Shown: positions 61,625-64,000 of the stretch, piece after piece
Numbering within the stretch: the first letter of the stretch is position 1
Layout of the letters: every line of letters starts with the position of its first letter
Assembly (NCBI GenBank): GCA_963704835.1
Contig: CAVPHW010000005.1
Coordinates: 124,001 to 188,000, forward strand
DNA: 64,000 bases
Direction: 5' to 3'
From: GCA-2746605 sp963704835
Lineage (GTDB): Bacteria; Bacteroidota; Ignavibacteria; Ignavibacteriales; Melioribacteraceae
Notes under the pieces: model-generated
Databases searched by the model: none
What the model was told of the DNA's origin: nothing
What the model saw: only the letters and a program-made list of their open reading frames with translations
Program-made: the position numbers and the translations under genes

Positions 61625-62472
61625 TTCTCTATATACCCTTCTTCTATCATAAGATTATATACATATTCAGGTGTAATTTCATCAAAACAAATCATTGTTT
61701 CACAAATTGTGTGTGGTTTGTGTGAATGAAAACAAGGCGAACAATGAGTTTGATTATATATATTGAGGAAATCTTCATACCCTGAAATTTTGGGTTTAAT
61801 AAATCCACCATATAAAATAACTGCCTTTGAGCCAACCGCTTTTGAAATATGCATAAGTCCACCCTCTAATCCAATAAAGAAAAGTGAGTTCTTGATTATT
61901 GCAGCTGATTCTCTAATATTGCAACCACGAGCATCATGAACATTCTCTAAAAGTTCATCAGATTTTGATCCCACTTGAACAAATTCAAATTCACCAAGTA
62001 ATCTACGCAATTGTGCAAAATTTTGCACACCCCACTCTTTTCTATTAGCTGTAAAGCTTTGCTTACCTACCGGACATGTTACAATATAGTTAAATGGGAA
62101 CTTCTTTTTAGAATAGTCAATCTCTTCATCAGTTAAAAATAATTGCGGATGGGCTTTTTCTTTTACATCAATAAAACTCATTAATTGTTCATATAAAGAA
62201 ACTTCCGTGGTTTCATCAATTTTATATTTTGGTCTAATATGCCTTTTTGTAGTTGTAAAATGTTTTTTTGTAACCCAAGTTACATAAGGATTATTGTAAT
62301 AGAGCTCTGGTAATTCAGTTTCTACAATTATTGAATGTTTAGGATATTTACCTTTAAGTTTTGGCAACAACATCGACATAAGCAGATTATCTCCCATTCC
62401 GTGTGAGGCACGGCGCAAAAATATTGTCTTTGGATTTAACAAATAATATAGCAGCTTAATAAACTCAAACAT
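61621..62472 (-). CDS. Glycosyltransferase family 9-like protein
   Basis: A 283-residue protein, shorter than the other two GT9 enzymes. It has GMGDNLLMSMLLPKLKGKYP (about 25-44), FNYIVTCPVGKQSFTANRKEW (about 123) and SLFFIGLEGGLMHISKAVGSKAVILYGGF (about 196-224), the last typical of GT9. The C-terminal Cys/His-rich part (CSPCFHSHKPHTICETMICF) is also present. It overlaps the GT4 gene upstream by 8 bp. Confidence 0.82.
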   Translation of the reverse strand: MFEFIKLLYYLLNPKTIFLRRASHGMGDNLLMSMLLPKLKGKYPKHSIIVETELPELYYNNPYVTWVTKKHFTTTKRHIRPKYKIDETTEVSLYEQLMSFIDVKEKAHPQLFLTDEEIDYSKKKFPFNYIVTCPVGKQSFTANRKEWGVQNFAQLRRLLGEFEFVQVGSKSDELLENVHDARGCNIRESAAIIKNSLFFIGLEGGLMHISKAVGSKAVILYGGFIKPKISGYEDFLNIYNQTHCSPCFHSHKPHTICETMICFDEITPEYVYNLMIEEGYIEK

Positions 62473-63550
62473 TTTGAATCATAGTTAAGAATAATTTTTC
62501 AATATTGTCAATCATTTGAGAAAAGTTGAAACCTTTTTTAATAGTCTCTTTTCCATTCTCTCCAATTTTTATTCTAAGTTCTTTATCCTCAATTAATATT
62601 GATAATTTCTCGATCAAATCATTATTATCACCAGAATTTATCAATAATCCATTTACATTATTTTGCACCAATTCACTTACTCCACCCACATTTGTAGAAA
62701 TTGATGGAGTTCCAACCGACATATATTCTACAAGCGAATTAGGGAAACCCTCTATCAACGAATTTAGTACCGCAATGTCATAACAACTTGCCATTAATTG
62801 TGGGCCAAAAGAAAACTCATTAAAAACAACATTATCTACTATCTTAAGTTTCCGAACCAAATCAATAAGACTTTCTTGCTCTTCACCAAATCCAGTAACA
62901 ACCAATTTTGTGTTTGGGTATTTCTCATTTATAGACGCAAAACTCTCAATCAATCCAGATATATTTTTTGATTTACTAAGTTTAACAGTTGCACCAATAA
63001 CTAAATCGTTTTTACCAACACCCCAAGAATTTCTAATTTGATCTATTTCTTGGGATGAAAAAGTTTTCACATCTCGACCATTATAGATGACAGTAAACTC
63101 TTTCTTAATTAACCAATGTTCCCTTTTTGAGGCTTCTTTAAATATATATTCACAAGGAATTATTGAGTGTTTTACCAATAGCGATTGGATTTTTTTTATT
63201 TTACTATTGATATCATAAGCGGAGCCAATTCTCCTAACATTTGGAACTCCAGCCAATCGCGAAGCCAATCCGCTCACTATAACTTCTTTCTTAATGTTAG
63301 ATAAAACTAAATCAATTTTATTCTTCATAATAAAACGATAAAGAAAGTATACAGTTATTGGACTGTAATTAAACCCAAGTTCTTTTTCAATAATTTTTAA
63401 GTGTGGATAATTTACTTTATTTAATCGTGATTTAGGATTAGAAACTATCCAAACATTGTGACCTTTTTTTTCTAAACCTTCAGCGGAATGAATCATCCAG
63501 CTCATTATTCCGCCCCAACCGGATTTTGCTGAAACGAAGAGAATATTCAT
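62465..63550 (-). CDS. Glycosyltransferase family 4
   Basis: A 361-residue GT-B enzyme. It has a Gly-rich N-terminal loop (SAKSGWGGIMSWM, about 8), and the C-terminal segment NSLIEGFPNSLVEYMSVGTPSISTNVGGVSELV (about 264-296) with the EX7E-type Glu pair. The substrate is unknown. It overlaps the pyruvyl transferase-like gene by 4 bp (ATGA). Confidence 0.9.
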   Translation of the reverse strand: MNILFVSAKSGWGGIMSWMIHSAEGLEKKGHNVWIVSNPKSRLNKVNYPHLKIIEKELGFNYSPITVYFLYRFIMKNKIDLVLSNIKKEVIVSGLASRLAGVPNVRRIGSAYDINSKIKKIQSLLVKHSIIPCEYIFKEASKREHWLIKKEFTVIYNGRDVKTFSSQEIDQIRNSWGVGKNDLVIGATVKLSKSKNISGLIESFASINEKYPNTKLVVTGFGEEQESLIDLVRKLKIVDNVVFNEFSFGPQLMASCYDIAVLNSLIEGFPNSLVEYMSVGTPSISTNVGGVSELVQNNVNGLLINSGDNNDLIEKLSILIEDKELRIKIGENGKETIKKGFNFSQMIDNIEKLFLTMIQNV

Positions 63551-64000
63551 CTTGATAATTTCTGTTTAATATCAATTGCAACATTCTTAATAAACTCAAG
63601 ATAAACTTTTCGATATTGGGCTTTTAGCTCATAAAATTTTGAAAACATTTGAGTTTCACCCGAAATTACCATTTCAACCCTTGAGAAAAATTTATTGTCG
63701 AACAATGGATCATCAATATTTAAGTTCCAATTTTCCAGACCAAACGTATTAGAAAAGGCTTGCCCTCTAAAATCAATATTAATATTTAAAAATGGTTTTC
63801 CCAATCCAGCTGTAAAGATAGATGCGTGTAATCTAGAGCCAACTACCATTGAACATTTTTTATAAAACTCAATAAATTCATCAACGTAATTGGAAAAGAA
63901 TATTCTCTCAGCGGGAAAATATTCTTGGGCAACAAAAACATCTCTATCATCATGGCAAACAATTACAGGATTTAATTTTCTTTGTTTAAGTTTCCAAATA
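63547..64000 (-). CDS. Polysaccharide pyruvyl transferase-like protein (C-terminal part, runs off the window)
   Basis: The frame stays open from 63547 to the window end, so the start is outside. Reading it from the edge gives about 150 residues, including SMVVGSRLHASIFTAGLGKPFLNI, the GSRLH signature of polysaccharide pyruvyl transferases (CsaB/WcaK family). It would add a ketal pyruvate to a surface sugar. It is the most upstream gene seen of this operon-like minus-strand run. Confidence 0.78.
   Translation of the reverse strand, partial: IWKLKQRKLNPVIVCHDDRDVFVAQEYFPAERIFFSNYVDEFIEFYKKCSMVVGSRLHASIFTAGLGKPFLNINIDFRGQAFSNTFGLENWNLNIDDPLFDNKFFSRVEMVISGETQMFSKFYELKAQYRKVYLEFIKNVAIDIKQKLSR

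Noticed and set aside
1..64000. CRISPR array, tRNA or rRNA genes
   Set aside because: No regularly spaced repeats, cloverleaf-type sequence or rRNA-like stretch was seen in the intergenic regions read.

Overview
This window looks like a chromosomal segment of a low-GC (strongly AT-rich), Gram-negative bacterium of the Bacteroidota/Chlorobiota/Ignavibacteriota neighbourhood, most likely an Ignavibacteria-type organism. That placement is an inference. It rests on a fused SecDF, lipid A genes (lpxB, lpxK, an msbA-like exporter), a large SpoIIE/STAS partner-switching cluster, and clear Shine-Dalgarno sites with E. coli-like promoters (TTGAyw-17-TATATT) rather than the Bacteroides TAnnTTTG type. 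No rRNA, tRNA, CRISPR array or prophage was seen. The one mobile element is an IS3-family insertion sequence.

Layout. 1-2626: a truncated outer-membrane barrel gene, an FmdB-type zinc ribbon gene and a lipoprotein. 2728-8682: housekeeping run prs-rplY-pth-hppA, then rpsF-ssb-rpsR-rplI, closed by a terminator. 8888-11920: secDF with its own promoter and terminator. 11987-13315: IS3-family element with 25-bp inverted repeats and a classic A6G frameshift site, sitting in the gap between two convergent genes. 13330-21631: signalling island on the minus strand: an ECF sigma factor, three SpoIIE-type phosphatases with different sensor parts, a STAS protein and an RsbW-type kinase, plus a divergent second STAS gene. 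21772-26993: purA, a histidine kinase, dCMP deaminase and ppk1. 27001-30941: iron operon (DtxR regulator, membrane-anchored DtxR-FeoA fusion, FeoB split into GTPase and permease). It is divergent from mrp-nifU-tpiA (31086-32943), and the shared intergenic region carries two related palindromes.

33099-35684 encodes a GH2-like protein that seems to lack its acid/base residue and is fused to a multi-pass membrane domain. 35697-43446 holds smc (frameshifted), an HAD phosphatase, an ICMT-like membrane methyltransferase, lpxB, a DUF374-type acyltransferase and lpxK. 43484-52042 carries ppdK, queA, ispD, plsY, gpsA and recG. 52048-55319 (minus) has a periplasmic thioredoxin-like protein, nadK and a frameshifted msbA-like ABC exporter. 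55525-64000 is a cell-surface polysaccharide/LPS locus: a Stealth-family phosphotransferase, a frameshifted CDP-glycerol glycerophosphotransferase-like gene, three GT9 heptosyltransferase-like enzymes, GT2 and GT4 transferases, a methyltransferase, a small coiled-coil protein, and a pyruvyl-transferase-like gene running off the end.

Three genes (smc, msbA-like, glycerophosphotransferase-like) carry single-base frame disruptions. Since smc and the exporter are normally core genes, residual indel errors in the assembly are a serious alternative to true mutations. The most interesting biology is the membrane-tethered DtxR-FeoA/split-FeoB iron operon with its paired palindromes, the three-phosphatase partner-switching island, and the GH2-like pseudoenzyme fused to a membrane domain.
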